Source: JAEUSF01 sp964484145
GTDB lineage: Bacteria; Patescibacteriota; Doudnabacteria; UBA920
DNA: 30,517 bases
Assembly (NCBI GenBank): GCA_964484145.1
Contig: CAZAED010000015.1
Coordinates: forward strand, 1 to 30,517
Reading direction: 5' to 3'
Shown: positions 15,076 to 21,865 of the stretch, one piece after another
Position numbering within the stretch: position 1 is the stretch's first letter
Layout: each line of letters begins with the position of its first letter
Translations under genes and position numbers: made by a program
Notes under the pieces: generated by a model
What the model saw: the letters and a program-made list of their open reading frames with translations, nothing else
What the model was told of the DNA's origin: nothing
Databases searched by the model: none

Positions 15076-15149
15076 TGGAGCGGGTAAGGGGAATCGGACC
15101 CCTGCCACAACCTTGGGAAGGTCGCGTACTACCACTATACGATACCCGC
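15076..15149 (-). tRNA. tRNA-Gly (anticodon CCC)
   Basis: A full cloverleaf on the minus strand: acceptor GCGGGTA/TACCCGC, anticodon stem CGACC/GGTTG with loop TTCCCAA (anticodon CCC, reading GGG), T-arm GGGGT-CCGATTC-CCCTT, discriminator T and encoded CCA. It starts 4 bases after the DUF2231 gene stop, so it is probably processed from a shared transcript. Confidence 0.96.
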
Positions 15150-15153
15150 CCGA

Positions 15154-15651
15154 TTATTTTCCTAACAAAATATTATATATGGGCTTAAAGAACGGGTCGG
15201 CTTCGGGCCCAAAAACCATAACACCGCCAAGACCTCCGGTTATGGTCACACACATAAGACCTAAAAGGGAAAGCAGTATGGCCAGCTTGCCCTTAACAAC
15301 AAACTTAGACACCGCAACTAATTTGCTTTGCAAAATAATCCCCTGCTGCGCTCTATAATCCGCATACCAAGTAATTAGGTACAACAAAGCAATTAAGCCA
15401 AAAATTGCAGCCGTGGAATAGGCAAAAAATTCGTGGTATTCCAAAACCGGATTGCCTTCCTGAAATTTCTCGGAAAACTGCCCGGTTAAAACAGCGACAC
15501 CGGAAGCCGCGCTTCCTAAAATAACCAATACCGCTTTAATAAAAAAATACCACGGCTGCCTTACTAAAAACGGGAAGCGGGCAATTTCAAAAATTGAATA
15601 TAGCGTTAAAAGGGCAATTGGAAAATGCACAACAATCGGATGAATATTCAT
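15154..15651 (-). CDS. DUF2231-family membrane protein
   Basis: A 165-residue protein with the family's opening I-H-P-I-V-V-H-F-P-I-A-L and about four transmembrane helices: roughly 7-25, 37-56, 78-97 and 119-143. A Glu-His pair (LEYHEFFAYST) lies in the second loop. DUF2231 proteins are thought to bind haem or metals through the conserved His residues; this is family lore, not shown here. It is divergent from the PEP carboxylase gene, with about 70 bases between. Confidence 0.9.
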   Translation of the reverse strand: MNIHPIVVHFPIALLTLYSIFEIARFPFLVRQPWYFFIKAVLVILGSAASGVAVLTGQFSEKFQEGNPVLEYHEFFAYSTAAIFGLIALLYLITWYADYRAQQGIILQSKLVAVSKFVVKGKLAILLSLLGLMCVTITGGLGGVMVFGPEADPFFKPIYNILLGK

Positions 15652-15718
15652 AGCTAACTTATGATTTAATTACGATTATTATAACAAACTTTTGACATAC
15701 TTGAAACTATATGTGAAA

Positions 15719-17245
15719 ATGAAATTAATGGTAAAAATACTACGCAAAATTCCGGCCACCATGGCCACCCAGCACCCAGACCACGCAAGTAAGCCCTTTT
15801 GGCATTCCCATAGCCTAATTCCCACCGTGGAAGAAGCCAGGGAATGCTTTTTAAGTTATAGCGATTTAGACATAGACGAATACATGTGGGACTGGGAAGG
15901 TAAGCTTGTAGATGAAAGCGTAATGGAAAGGCTAGTAGCCAAGCACTATAAATATTTTCAAAAAAACCAAATTGGCAAAGAAAAGTTTTTAACTTTTCGT
16001 CTACCTAACCCTAAAGTTCAGGAAGAATTTAGAGTTAGCCGGGCAATAATGGGTATTCTTACCGCCGCAGGACTTGCCAGGCAACTTAATTTATACTCCC
16101 CGCCTTTGTTTGAAGTAATTTTACCAATGACCGAGTCGGCGGAAGAAATAGTAGCCATTCAAGAAGCCTTTGACGAAATGGCTTGCCTACGCCACCCGCT
16201 TAACCGTCTTGAAAACGATTGCGATATGTTTTTAGAACTCATACCGCTTTTTGAAACTGTTAAAACCATAATTCATAGCAGCGACATTTTAGAAAAATAT
16301 TTAACGCTTTACAAACACGCTTTTAAAAAAACGCCGCCCTATTTAAGGCCGTTTGTTGCCCGCTCTGACCCGGCTTTAAATTCCGGACTTGTACCTACAG
16401 TGCTGGGTGTTAAAATTGCACTATCACGTTATAAAAAATTTGAAAAAAAGCACAATATAAAACTTTTTCCCGTTATTGGCGCCGGCAGTCTCCCCTTTAG
16501 AGGCGGTCTTTCCCCCGCTTACATAGAAGATTTCACAAATGAATATAAAGGTATAAAAACTGCTACTATTCAAAGCGCATTTCGCTACGACTTTAAAAAA
16601 CCGCTGGTAAAAAAAGCTATAAATTATTTACATAAAACCCTGCCTCAAAGTAAGGCAGTAATAATTGAGCCAAACGATGAGCGCGACTTAATTGCGCAGT
16701 TACATTTTTTTGAAAAGCCGTACCAAGAAAGTATAGAAGGCATTGCCCACTTAATAAACGAAGTAAGCGCGCACATTCCAAAACGCCGCGAACGCGTACA
16801 ACATATTGGCTTGTTTGGATATTCCAGAGGTGTTGGCAAAGTAAAACTCCCCCGCGCCATTTCTTTTACCGGCTCACTCTACTCTTTAGGTATTCCGCCG
16901 GAATTAATAGGCACGGGCCGCGGCCTTGCAATTTTACGCAAAAGCGGCAAAATAAAACTTTTAGAAAAGTATTATATAAACTTTAAAAAGGACCTAACTA
17001 AAGCCGGCGGGTTTTTATACAAACCAGGACTGGAAACTTTAGCTAAAAAACACACGGCCTTTAAAAATATTTGGGACGATGTCCAAGAAATAGAAAAGTA
17101 TTTAATAGATGAACTAGGGCCAAAAACCCCGGAAGAAAAAGCCCACTACAAACTCTGTGAAAAACTTGATAAACAATTAAAAGCCAAAAAACCCCTGTCG
17201 CACATTATTGAGCGCCAAGCGGTTTTAAGGCATAGTATGGGGTAA
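15719..17245 (+). CDS. ppcA: Archaeal-type phosphoenolpyruvate carboxylase
   Basis: Carboxylates PEP to oxaloacetate (anaplerosis). The opening KIPATMATQHPDHA and the length near 510 are those of the short archaeal-type PEPC (PEPcase_2/PpcA), not the 900-residue bacterial form. Further landmarks are FRLPNPKVQEEFRVSRAIMG, the FRGGLSP block, QSAFRYD and IGLFGYSRGVGKVKLPRAIS. The open frame begins at a TTG (15692), but the family N-terminus argues for ATG 15719 or 15728; I use 15719. There is no Shine-Dalgarno. In archaea and a few bacteria this enzyme is Asp-insensitive or weakly so. It stands alone, divergent from DUF2231. Confidence 0.95.
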   Translation: MKLMVKILRKIPATMATQHPDHASKPFWHSHSLIPTVEEARECFLSYSDLDIDEYMWDWEGKLVDESVMERLVAKHYKYFQKNQIGKEKFLTFRLPNPKVQEEFRVSRAIMGILTAAGLARQLNLYSPPLFEVILPMTESAEEIVAIQEAFDEMACLRHPLNRLENDCDMFLELIPLFETVKTIIHSSDILEKYLTLYKHAFKKTPPYLRPFVARSDPALNSGLVPTVLGVKIALSRYKKFEKKHNIKLFPVIGAGSLPFRGGLSPAYIEDFTNEYKGIKTATIQSAFRYDFKKPLVKKAINYLHKTLPQSKAVIIEPNDERDLIAQLHFFEKPYQESIEGIAHLINEVSAHIPKRRERVQHIGLFGYSRGVGKVKLPRAISFTGSLYSLGIPPELIGTGRGLAILRKSGKIKLLEKYYINFKKDLTKAGGFLYKPGLETLAKKHTAFKNIWDDVQEIEKYLIDELGPKTPEEKAHYKLCEKLDKQLKAKKPLSHIIERQAVLRHSMG

Positions 17246-17263
17246 GGAAATTTAAAAATACAA

Positions 17264-17290
17264 AAGAGAGCCACAAACCCATGCGGCTCT
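17264..17290 (-). terminator. Intrinsic terminator of the minus-strand ORFan
   Basis: A 7-bp stem GAGAGCC/GGCTCTC (17264-17270 with 17284-17290), followed on the minus strand by TTTTGTATTTTT. It lies 16 bases past the ORFan stop and could also stop ppcA transcripts weakly. Confidence 0.75.
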
Positions 17291-17306
17291 CACAAAAAAC
17301 ATCTTG

Positions 17307-17711
17307 TTACATAGAGTGCTTCACGTAACAGCTTTTCAAACTCGTTCTTGCGAGAACGAGTTTTTGGCTTTTATACTCAACGGGAACTAACATTTCCACC
17401 ACCATTACGAGGATATTGTGCCTTTTTTCATAATTACTTTTTTCCTCATTAGTGGCAGGTCTCAAGAAAAAAATGTAGTGTACCCTTCCCACGCTGTCTG
17501 TGGGGATCGACCCTTGCGTCGGATCTCCCAAGATAGCGACATTTACGTCATGAATGCGAGAACAAACTCCGTAGCCTTCGCTCGTTCCCCAGTAAGCCAA
17601 GGGCTTGCCCTCAAGTTCAAACTCAGCCCCACTCAAATCAAAATCTTGGGGGGCAAAACTCCGAAAAACTTCCTCCAACGCTTGACGCTGCTCCTGCCTA
17701 AGATGTGCCAT
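17307..17711 (-). CDS. Hypothetical cytosolic protein; ORFan
   Basis: Not recognised. 134 residues with no signal peptide or membrane helix. The N-terminus is helical (MAHLRQEQRQALEEVFRSF), then a beta-rich part (FELEGKPLAYWGTSEGYGVC, DVNVAILGDPTQG, RVHYIFFLRPATNEE) and a strand-rich C-terminus (NILVMVVEMLVPVEYKSQKL). The alternating pattern would suit a small alpha/beta domain, perhaps an antitoxin- or immunity-like fold, but that is a guess. The ATG at 17709-17711 is preceded by GGGGGAG at only 2 bases. Hairpins lie upstream (17731-17762), inside the 3' end of the frame (17338-17363) and downstream (17264-17290). It is G+C-richer than ppcA and pfkB. Confidence 0.65.
   Translation of the reverse strand: MAHLRQEQRQALEEVFRSFAPQDFDLSGAEFELEGKPLAYWGTSEGYGVCSRIHDVNVAILGDPTQGSIPTDSVGRVHYIFFLRPATNEEKSNYEKRHNILVMVVEMLVPVEYKSQKLVLARTSLKSCYVKHSM
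17338..17363 (+). terminator. Plus-strand terminator embedded in the ORFan's 3' end
   Basis: A perfect 11-bp stem AAACTCGTTCT/AGAACGAGTTT with a 4-base loop, followed on the plus strand by a T5 tract (17361-17365). It would end ppcA transcripts while coding for QKLVLARTSL on the other strand. Confidence 0.65.
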
Positions 17712-17730
17712 GTCTCCCCCTTGTTAAATA

Positions 17731-17762
17731 AAAAGCCCCTTTCTCATGAAAGGGACTTTTTT
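17731..17762. terminator. Bidirectional hairpin upstream of the ORFan
   Basis: A 13-bp stem with one C-A mismatch on the plus strand (G-U on the minus strand), 4-base loop, T6 on the plus side and TTTTTATTT on the minus side. On the minus strand it precedes the ORFan start by about 20 bases, so it is either the end of an upstream short transcript or an attenuator. Confidence 0.7.
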
Positions 17763-17867
17763 GAAGACGAATTAATTCACATTCAAAGAGGCCGCTTTCA
17801 GAAAGAAAGAGGCATCATCATTTTTCCAAAACTGTAAAAGAATTTCTGCATATGTTAATATTAATTT

Positions 17868-18800
17868 ATGAATAAAAATATGTCAAACAATAAATCCACA
17901 CCTCTTTTGGTTGTAGGCTCCGTAGCTTACGACAGCATAGAAACCCCTTTTGGAAAAGTTAGTAAAACTTTAGGCGGCAGCGCTTCCTATTTTTCCTTGG
18001 CCGCGAGCTACTTTACTTCGCCTTCAGTTATTGGCGTTGTGGGCGAAGATTTTGGGGCTTTAGAAATTTTAAAAAAAAGAAAGGTAGATGTCTCGGGCAT
18101 ACAAAAACAAAAAGGTAAAACTTTTCATTGGGCTGGCAAATACCATTTTGATTTAAATACCAGAGATACTTTAAAAACTGAGCTTGGAGTTTTTGCGGAC
18201 TTTAAACCCAAGCTTTCAGATTCACAACAATCAGCAGAATACATTTTTTTAGGCAACATTCACCCAAGTTTGCAATTAGATGTATTAACACAAATAAAAA
18301 AACCAAAGCTAGTAGGCTTAGACACCATGAACCTTTGGATAGAAACCGCGTTGCCCAATTTAAAAAAAGTTATAGCGCAAGTAAATGTGTTTGTAATTAA
18401 CGACAGCGAGGCAAGACAACTTTCCAAAGAACACAACATATACAAAGCCGCAAAAAAAATATTAGCGATGATGAACGCTACACATCGTGTCCTAATAATA
18501 AAACGCGGCGAATATGGTTTGCTTATGTTCAGCCAAAACCAAATTTTCCATCTCCCCGGCTTGCCGCTAGAAGATGTAACAGACCCGACCGGCGCGGGCG
18601 ACAGCTTTGCCGGCGGCCTGTTTGGCTATTTGGCAATGCGTGACAAATCAAAGATCGATGACTTAAAACACGCTTGCGTATACGGCACAGCCATGGCCAG
18701 TTTTTGCGTGCAGAATTTTAGCACCAAAGCCTTGCAAAATCTTAAGCATTCTCAAATTGAGCTGCGTGTTAAGCAACTTCATAATTTGGTGAAATTGTGA
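17868..18800 (+). CDS. PfkB-family carbohydrate/nucleoside kinase
   Basis: Ribokinase-fold kinase transferring phosphate from ATP to a sugar or nucleoside hydroxyl. The N-terminal VVGSVAYDSIETPFG and LGGSASYFSLAAS give the substrate pocket and Gly-Gly hinge. The C-terminal signature DPTGAGDSFAGG (about residues 239-250) holds the catalytic Asp and anion hole, and GLDTMNLWIE...FVINDSEARQL fits the middle motif. Length 310 is normal. The first Met (17868) or the fifth (17880) could be the start. The substrate cannot be set; many CPR pfkB genes resemble adenosine kinase or sugar kinases. No operon partner; ORFan hairpins upstream. Confidence 0.93.
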   Translation: MNKNMSNNKSTPLLVVGSVAYDSIETPFGKVSKTLGGSASYFSLAASYFTSPSVIGVVGEDFGALEILKKRKVDVSGIQKQKGKTFHWAGKYHFDLNTRDTLKTELGVFADFKPKLSDSQQSAEYIFLGNIHPSLQLDVLTQIKKPKLVGLDTMNLWIETALPNLKKVIAQVNVFVINDSEARQLSKEHNIYKAAKKILAMMNATHRVLIIKRGEYGLLMFSQNQIFHLPGLPLEDVTDPTGAGDSFAGGLFGYLAMRDKSKIDDLKHACVYGTAMASFCVQNFSTKALQNLKHSQIELRVKQLHNLVKL

Positions 18801-18831
18801 TAAACTTAAAATAGATTAATTTAAAAATTAA

Positions 18832-18877
18832 ATCATAAATAGCCGCTTACCAATCGTGTATTTGTGCTATTTATGAT
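18832..18877. repeat. 12-bp perfect inverted repeat before lemA
   Basis: ATCATAAATAGC (18832-18843) and GCTATTTATGAT (18866-18877) flank a 22-base spacer. The right arm ends 2 bases before the lemA GTG. It could be the pfkB transcription end or an operator for the lemA-htpX unit. Confidence 0.6.
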
Positions 18878-18879
18878 CC

Positions 18880-19443
18880 GTGAAAATTAAATTTATGATG
18901 ATATTTTGGATAGTCTTAGGAGTCTTGGTTGTTGCGGGCATTGCCATTTACAACGGCCTGATTCAAAGCAAAAACCGCGTAGACGAAGCCTGGAGCGACA
19001 TAGAGGTGCAGCTTAAACGCCGCTATGACTTAATCCCTAACTTGGTTGAAACCGTTAAAGGTTACGCTAAGCAGGAATCTTCGGTCTTAGAAAATGTTAC
19101 CAAAGCCAGAACAATGGCTATGGGCGCTGGCAGTATGCAAGAAAAATTAAAAGATGAAAACATGCTTTCAGGCGCTCTTAAAAGTTTATTTGCAGTTAGC
19201 GAAGCGTATCCGGATTTAAAGAGCAACACTAACTTTATGCAAATGCAGCGCGACTTAACTGACACTGAAGACAAAATTCAGGCAGCTAGGCGCTTTTATA
19301 ACGGCACAGTGCGCGACTTTAACACCAAAACTCAACAATTCCCCGGCAATATTTTTGCCTCTATGTTCGGCTTTGCAAAACGCGAATTCTTTGATATAGA
19401 CGAAAAAGGCCCTGAGGGACAAGCAGTTAAAGTTCAATTTTAA
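18880..19443 (+). CDS. lemA: LemA family protein
   Basis: Membrane-anchored helical-bundle protein. One N-terminal helix (about 4-24 from the GTG) is followed by the family core NGLIQSKNRVDEAWSDIEVQ, LKRRYDLIPNLVETVKGYA, and ARRFYNGTVRDFNTKTQQFP, with an exit ending FFDIDEKGPEGQAVKVQF. Length 187 is typical. Start codons are the GTG at 18880 or ATG at 18895/18898; membrane topology is unchanged. LemA commonly sits beside HtpX in bacteria, as here (htpX 250 bases downstream). Its function remains unclear. Confidence 0.93.
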   Translation: MKIKFMMIFWIVLGVLVVAGIAIYNGLIQSKNRVDEAWSDIEVQLKRRYDLIPNLVETVKGYAKQESSVLENVTKARTMAMGAGSMQEKLKDENMLSGALKSLFAVSEAYPDLKSNTNFMQMQRDLTDTEDKIQAARRFYNGTVRDFNTKTQQFPGNIFASMFGFAKREFFDIDEKGPEGQAVKVQF

Positions 19444-19454
19444 TTGAACTTTAA
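19427..19454 (+). terminator. 28-base hairpin spanning the lemA stop codon
   Basis: Perfect 13-bp stem (19427-19439 with 19442-19454), 2-base loop; the stop TAA (19441-19443) is at its tip. There is no T-run directly after, so it may be an mRNA 3' stabiliser or a weak terminator. Confidence 0.55.
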
Positions 19455-19493
19455 CCCTGAGTGAGTATCGCGCAGCGATATGAGTCGAAGGGT
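19454..19493. repeat. Nested palindrome of the ACCCT...GTCGAAGGGT type
   Basis: ACCCT (19454-19458) pairs with AGGGT (19489-19493), and TATCGC/GCGATA with a 3-base loop is nested inside (19466-19480). It resembles the CCCTGAG...GTCGAAGGG imperfect palindromes scattered in many bacterial genomes, with an inserted inner hairpin. Confidence 0.6.
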
Positions 19494-19510
19494 AAAGTCA
19501 CTTATAACTT

Positions 19511-19654
19511 ATGGATATTCTTCCGCCGGAAAAAAATAATAAACTTAGTACTACGACTATCGTAGTATCAATGATTATTTTGTTTTTTCTTGGGTTAGCG
19601 ATTTTACTCTTTTGGTTATACATAGTCAAAAGTGGTCCATGGCCATCAATCTGA
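19511..19654 (+). CDS. 47-residue single-pass membrane protein between lemA and htpX
   Basis: The ATG at 19511 opens a frame to TGA at 19652-19654. The product begins MDILPPEKNNKLSTTT, then a strong hydrophobic helix (about residues 17-40) and the tail VKSGPWPSI. The charged head, clean helix and position between two membrane partners support a real small protein. Against it: no Shine-Dalgarno and a hairpin-rich leader. It might be a small subunit or regulator of HtpX or LemA (inference). Confidence 0.6.
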   Translation: MDILPPEKNNKLSTTTIVVSMIILFFLGLAILLFWLYIVKSGPWPSI

Positions 19655-19695
19655 AATTAATTTAGGGCATCTCTTTTTCTGTCCGTAATTTACAT

Positions 19696-20601
19696 ATGCT
19701 CACATACGACCTAATAAACAAAAACAAGCGAGAGAGTTGGTTGTTGATTTTTTGCTTCTTAATAATCATCAGCCTGCTCGGTTTTGTGTTTGCCCAAGCT
19801 TACGGTAATTCCAACATTTTGTATTTTGCTGTAGGGTTTTCCGTAATATCTAGTCTTATAAGTTATTACTACTCCGATTCAATAACATTAGCCCTTTCGC
19901 AAGCAAAAGAAGTTAATAGACAAAATAACCAAGAGTTATACCGCATTGTAGAAAACTTATGTATTGCCGCGGGTTTGCCTACGCCCCGAATATATGTAAT
20001 CGATGATACTGCGCCAAACGCATTTGCCACCGGCAGAGACCCCAAGCACGCGGTAGTTTGCGTAACCACAGGCATTCTGGCTAAGCTCGAAAAAACAGAG
20101 CTTGAAGGAGTAATAGCCCACGAGCTTTCACACATTGGCAATTACGACATAAGAGTTATGACTTTGGTTGTAGTTTTAGTTGGAACAATTACCCTACTTG
20201 CGGACTGGATGCTTAGAGCTAGGTTTTTTGGCCGTGGTAACGACCGTGAAGGCAACCAGCTAAAAAGTTTATTTATGATAGTTGGTATAATACTCGCTTT
20301 ACTCTCGCCTATTATTGCAACTTTAATAAAACTCGCAGTTTCCCGCCAGCGCGAATACTTGGCAGACGCATCGGGCGCGCTCTTAACTCGTTACCCCGAA
20401 GGCTTAGCAAAGGCACTTGAAAAAATTTCTGCTGACACAGAACCCTTAGAAGCTGCTAACAAAGCCACTGCTCACCTATATATAGTAAACCCACTTAAAG
20501 AACACAAGGGTCAAAGTTCTGTTGGCTGGTTCGCCGGCATGTTTAACACCCACCCACCAATTGCAGATAGAGTTAAAAGACTTAGAGAAATGAACCTTTA
20601 A
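19696..20601 (+). CDS. htpX: HtpX-type membrane zinc metalloprotease (M48)
   Basis: Quality-control protease for misfolded membrane proteins. Two N-terminal membrane helices (about 14-34 and 42-58) precede the catalytic domain: H142-E-L-S-H146 in VIAHELSHIGNYDIR, and the third zinc ligand Glu in SRQREYLADASGA. A second pair of helices lies between (MTLVVVLVGTITLLADWM and FMIVGIILALLSPIIATLIK). The C-terminal FNTHPPIADRVKRLREM is the family ending. Length 301 is typical. It ends with a terminator. Confidence 0.96.
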   Translation: MLTYDLINKNKRESWLLIFCFLIIISLLGFVFAQAYGNSNILYFAVGFSVISSLISYYYSDSITLALSQAKEVNRQNNQELYRIVENLCIAAGLPTPRIYVIDDTAPNAFATGRDPKHAVVCVTTGILAKLEKTELEGVIAHELSHIGNYDIRVMTLVVVLVGTITLLADWMLRARFFGRGNDREGNQLKSLFMIVGIILALLSPIIATLIKLAVSRQREYLADASGALLTRYPEGLAKALEKISADTEPLEAANKATAHLYIVNPLKEHKGQSSVGWFAGMFNTHPPIADRVKRLREMNL

Positions 20602-20624
20602 AGCCGCTTGCCAAAGCGGTTTTA
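20601..20624 (+). terminator. Intrinsic terminator after htpX
   Basis: Stem AAGCCGCTT/AAGCGGTTT (20601-20609 with 20614-20622, one G-U), 4-base loop, ending in TTTTAA. The first base is the last base of the htpX stop. Confidence 0.75.
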
Positions 20625-20636
20625 AAATATTAAAAT

Positions 20637-20672
20637 GATAATGAAATTTCACGACCGTGAACTTTCATTATC
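20637..20672. repeat. Palindrome copy 1 before the PaaX/Cas2-like gene
   Basis: The 17-base arms GATAATG-AAAT-TTCACG and their complement pair with one mismatch around a 2-base AC centre. The same frame and core (GATAATG, 4 bases, TTCACG, AC) recur at 21199-21234. It ends 15 bases before the ATG of the gene. Confidence 0.9.
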
Positions 20673-20687
20673 TACAAAAATTTTTTT

Positions 20688-21203
20688 ATGAGCCTTATTG
20701 GACTAATTTTAGAAGCTCTAACCGGCAGCACAGAACCCATTCCCCACCCTTTTGAAATGCCTTATAAGTTTGTAGGTAGGTTTCGTAAATGGGAAATGAG
20801 GAACTACCGCTCAACACTTCAACAAATGAAGAAACGCGGTTTAATAAAAATTACCGAAAAAAATGGGCAAAAATTTATTGAGTGCACGCAAAATGGCCAG
20901 TTGGAATTACTTATAAAAAAGGCCTCGGTTTTAAAAACTAACAAGTGGGACAAAAACTGGCGATTAATAATTTTTGACATACCGGAAACCAGCAGAGAAA
21001 AACGCGACGAACTGCGCTGGCTTTTAAAAAAGAATCATTTTATAAAACTGCAAAGTAGTGTTTTCATAAGCCCCTATAGCTTAAACCGTGAAGCAATCGC
21101 GTATTTAAAACAAACCGGACTAATTAACTATATAAGAATACTAAAAGTTTCAGAAATTGATTACGATAAAGACTTAATAAAAAAATTCGGACTAGGTCGA
21201 TAA
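20688..21203 (+). CDS. PaaX/Cas2-like winged-helix protein
   Basis: A 171-residue protein. The N-terminal part (about 25-75) looks like a winged helix: FRKWEMRNYRSTLQQMKKRG then LIKITEKNGQKFIECTQNGQ. The C-terminal part (about 86-170) matches the ferredoxin-like Cas2/PaaX-C fold: KWDKNWRLIIFDIPE, REKRDELRWLLKKNHFIKLQ and SSVFISPYSL. In true Cas2 the first strand carries a metal Asp; here FDIPE keeps an acidic residue. No cas1 or CRISPR lies in the window, so a repressor-like role is more likely than spacer integration. It is bracketed by two copies of one palindrome, the second overlapping its stop codon. No Shine-Dalgarno; A/T-rich leader. Confidence 0.82.
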   Translation: MSLIGLILEALTGSTEPIPHPFEMPYKFVGRFRKWEMRNYRSTLQQMKKRGLIKITEKNGQKFIECTQNGQLELLIKKASVLKTNKWDKNWRLIIFDIPETSREKRDELRWLLKKNHFIKLQSSVFISPYSLNREAIAYLKQTGLINYIRILKVSEIDYDKDLIKKFGLGR

Positions 21204-21234
21204 TGTTTTTTCACGACCGTGAAAAAACATTATC
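21199..21234. repeat. Palindrome copy 2 overlapping the end of the PaaX/Cas2-like gene
   Basis: Perfect 17-bp stem (21199-21215 with 21218-21234) with an AC centre, frame GATAATG-TTTT-TTCACG. The stop codon TAA (21201-21203) lies in the left arm. Confidence 0.93.
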
Positions 21235-21254
21235 ATAGTTAATTTATTTTTTGG

Positions 21255-21704
21255 CTATGATATATAAAAAACAATTACTCCCATCCTAAACCCCTTACCT
21301 TTCATTTTTTGTGCTATTTTTTGCTTTTCTTTATACTCCATACTTCCTAATTCAAACTTCTTAACAAACCTCTTAGCAATTTTCAACTCTTCCTGTTCGC
21401 CCAAACCCTCGCTTAAAACGCTTTCAATAATTTCTGATGGTAAACGCTTTTCCATCAGTTTTTTTTTAATACCATAGTAGCCAAAAGTTTTGTATTTTTT
21501 TAAGTTATCTAAGTAAACTTCAGCGTAACGGTGATCATCTAAATATCGATTTTCTTTTAATTGAGCGATTACTTTGTCCGTAATTCCAAATTCATAATTC
21601 TTAATTCTTAATTTTTCCCGTAATTCCCCTTCAGTCCGCAACTTTAAAGACAGTAAATAAATCGCATAGGAATAGGCTTTTTCTGTTTTATTTTCGCTTT
21701 GCAT
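21255..21704 (-). CDS. recX: RecX regulatory protein
   Basis: Binds RecA filaments and limits recombinase activity. 149 residues in tandem three-helix repeats: KAYSYAIYLLSLKLRTEGEL, then LRE..., ENRYLDDHRYAEVYLDNL (family core Y-L-D-D-x-x-Y-A), GYYGIKKKLMEKRLPSEIIE and KIAKRFVKKFE. The N-terminal helix reads REKLRIKNYEFGITDK, where the stretch K-N-Y-E-F-G is encoded by an AATTAAGAATTATGAATT-like repeat. The C-terminus MGVIVFYIS is slightly unusual. Divergent from clpC, with the CIRCE between them. Confidence 0.9.
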   Translation of the reverse strand: MQSENKTEKAYSYAIYLLSLKLRTEGELREKLRIKNYEFGITDKVIAQLKENRYLDDHRYAEVYLDNLKKYKTFGYYGIKKKLMEKRLPSEIIESVLSEGLGEQEELKIAKRFVKKFELGSMEYKEKQKIAQKMKGKGFRMGVIVFYIS

Positions 21705-21738
21705 TTTTCGTAGTTCGTTTAGTTCGTATTTCGTAGGC

Positions 21739-21765
21739 TTATCACTCTCTTGACACGAGTGATAA
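21739..21765. promoter_or_regulatory. CIRCE operator (HrcA site) between recX and clpC
   Basis: TTATCACTC-N9-GAGTGATAA, a perfect inverted repeat with a 9-base spacer. It differs from the consensus TTAGCACTC-N9-GAGTGCTAA by one symmetrical base pair. The -35 TTGACA of the clpC promoter falls in the spacer, so HrcA binding would block it. Confidence 0.9.
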
Positions 21766-21778
21766 TGAAATATATACT
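21750..21778 (+). promoter_or_regulatory. Sigma-70 promoter of clpC
   Basis: Perfect TTGACA (21750-21755), 17-base spacer, TATACT (21773-21778); the -35 box lies inside the CIRCE. The leader to the ATG at 21866 is about 80 bases and carries an ACATTTGAC/GTCAAATGT inverted repeat (21829-21837 with 21861-21869). Confidence 0.85.
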
Positions 21779-21865
21779 CTATATATCTGCTATAATAAAT
21801 ATAGCATGACTTTTAACCTTTAACATGTAACATTTGACTGCCGTTTTTCAAAGGTCAATGGTCAA

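Noticed and set aside
17418..17837. 139-residue plus-strand frame antisense to the ORFan at 17307-17711
   Set aside because: The minus-strand frame has the better start context and its own terminator; the plus frame runs through the bidirectional hairpin and shows no domain. The choice is not certain.
20688..21203. A true CRISPR Cas2 with nearby array
   Set aside because: No direct-repeat/spacer pattern, no cas1 and an extra winged-helix domain; the two flanking palindromes are not an array.
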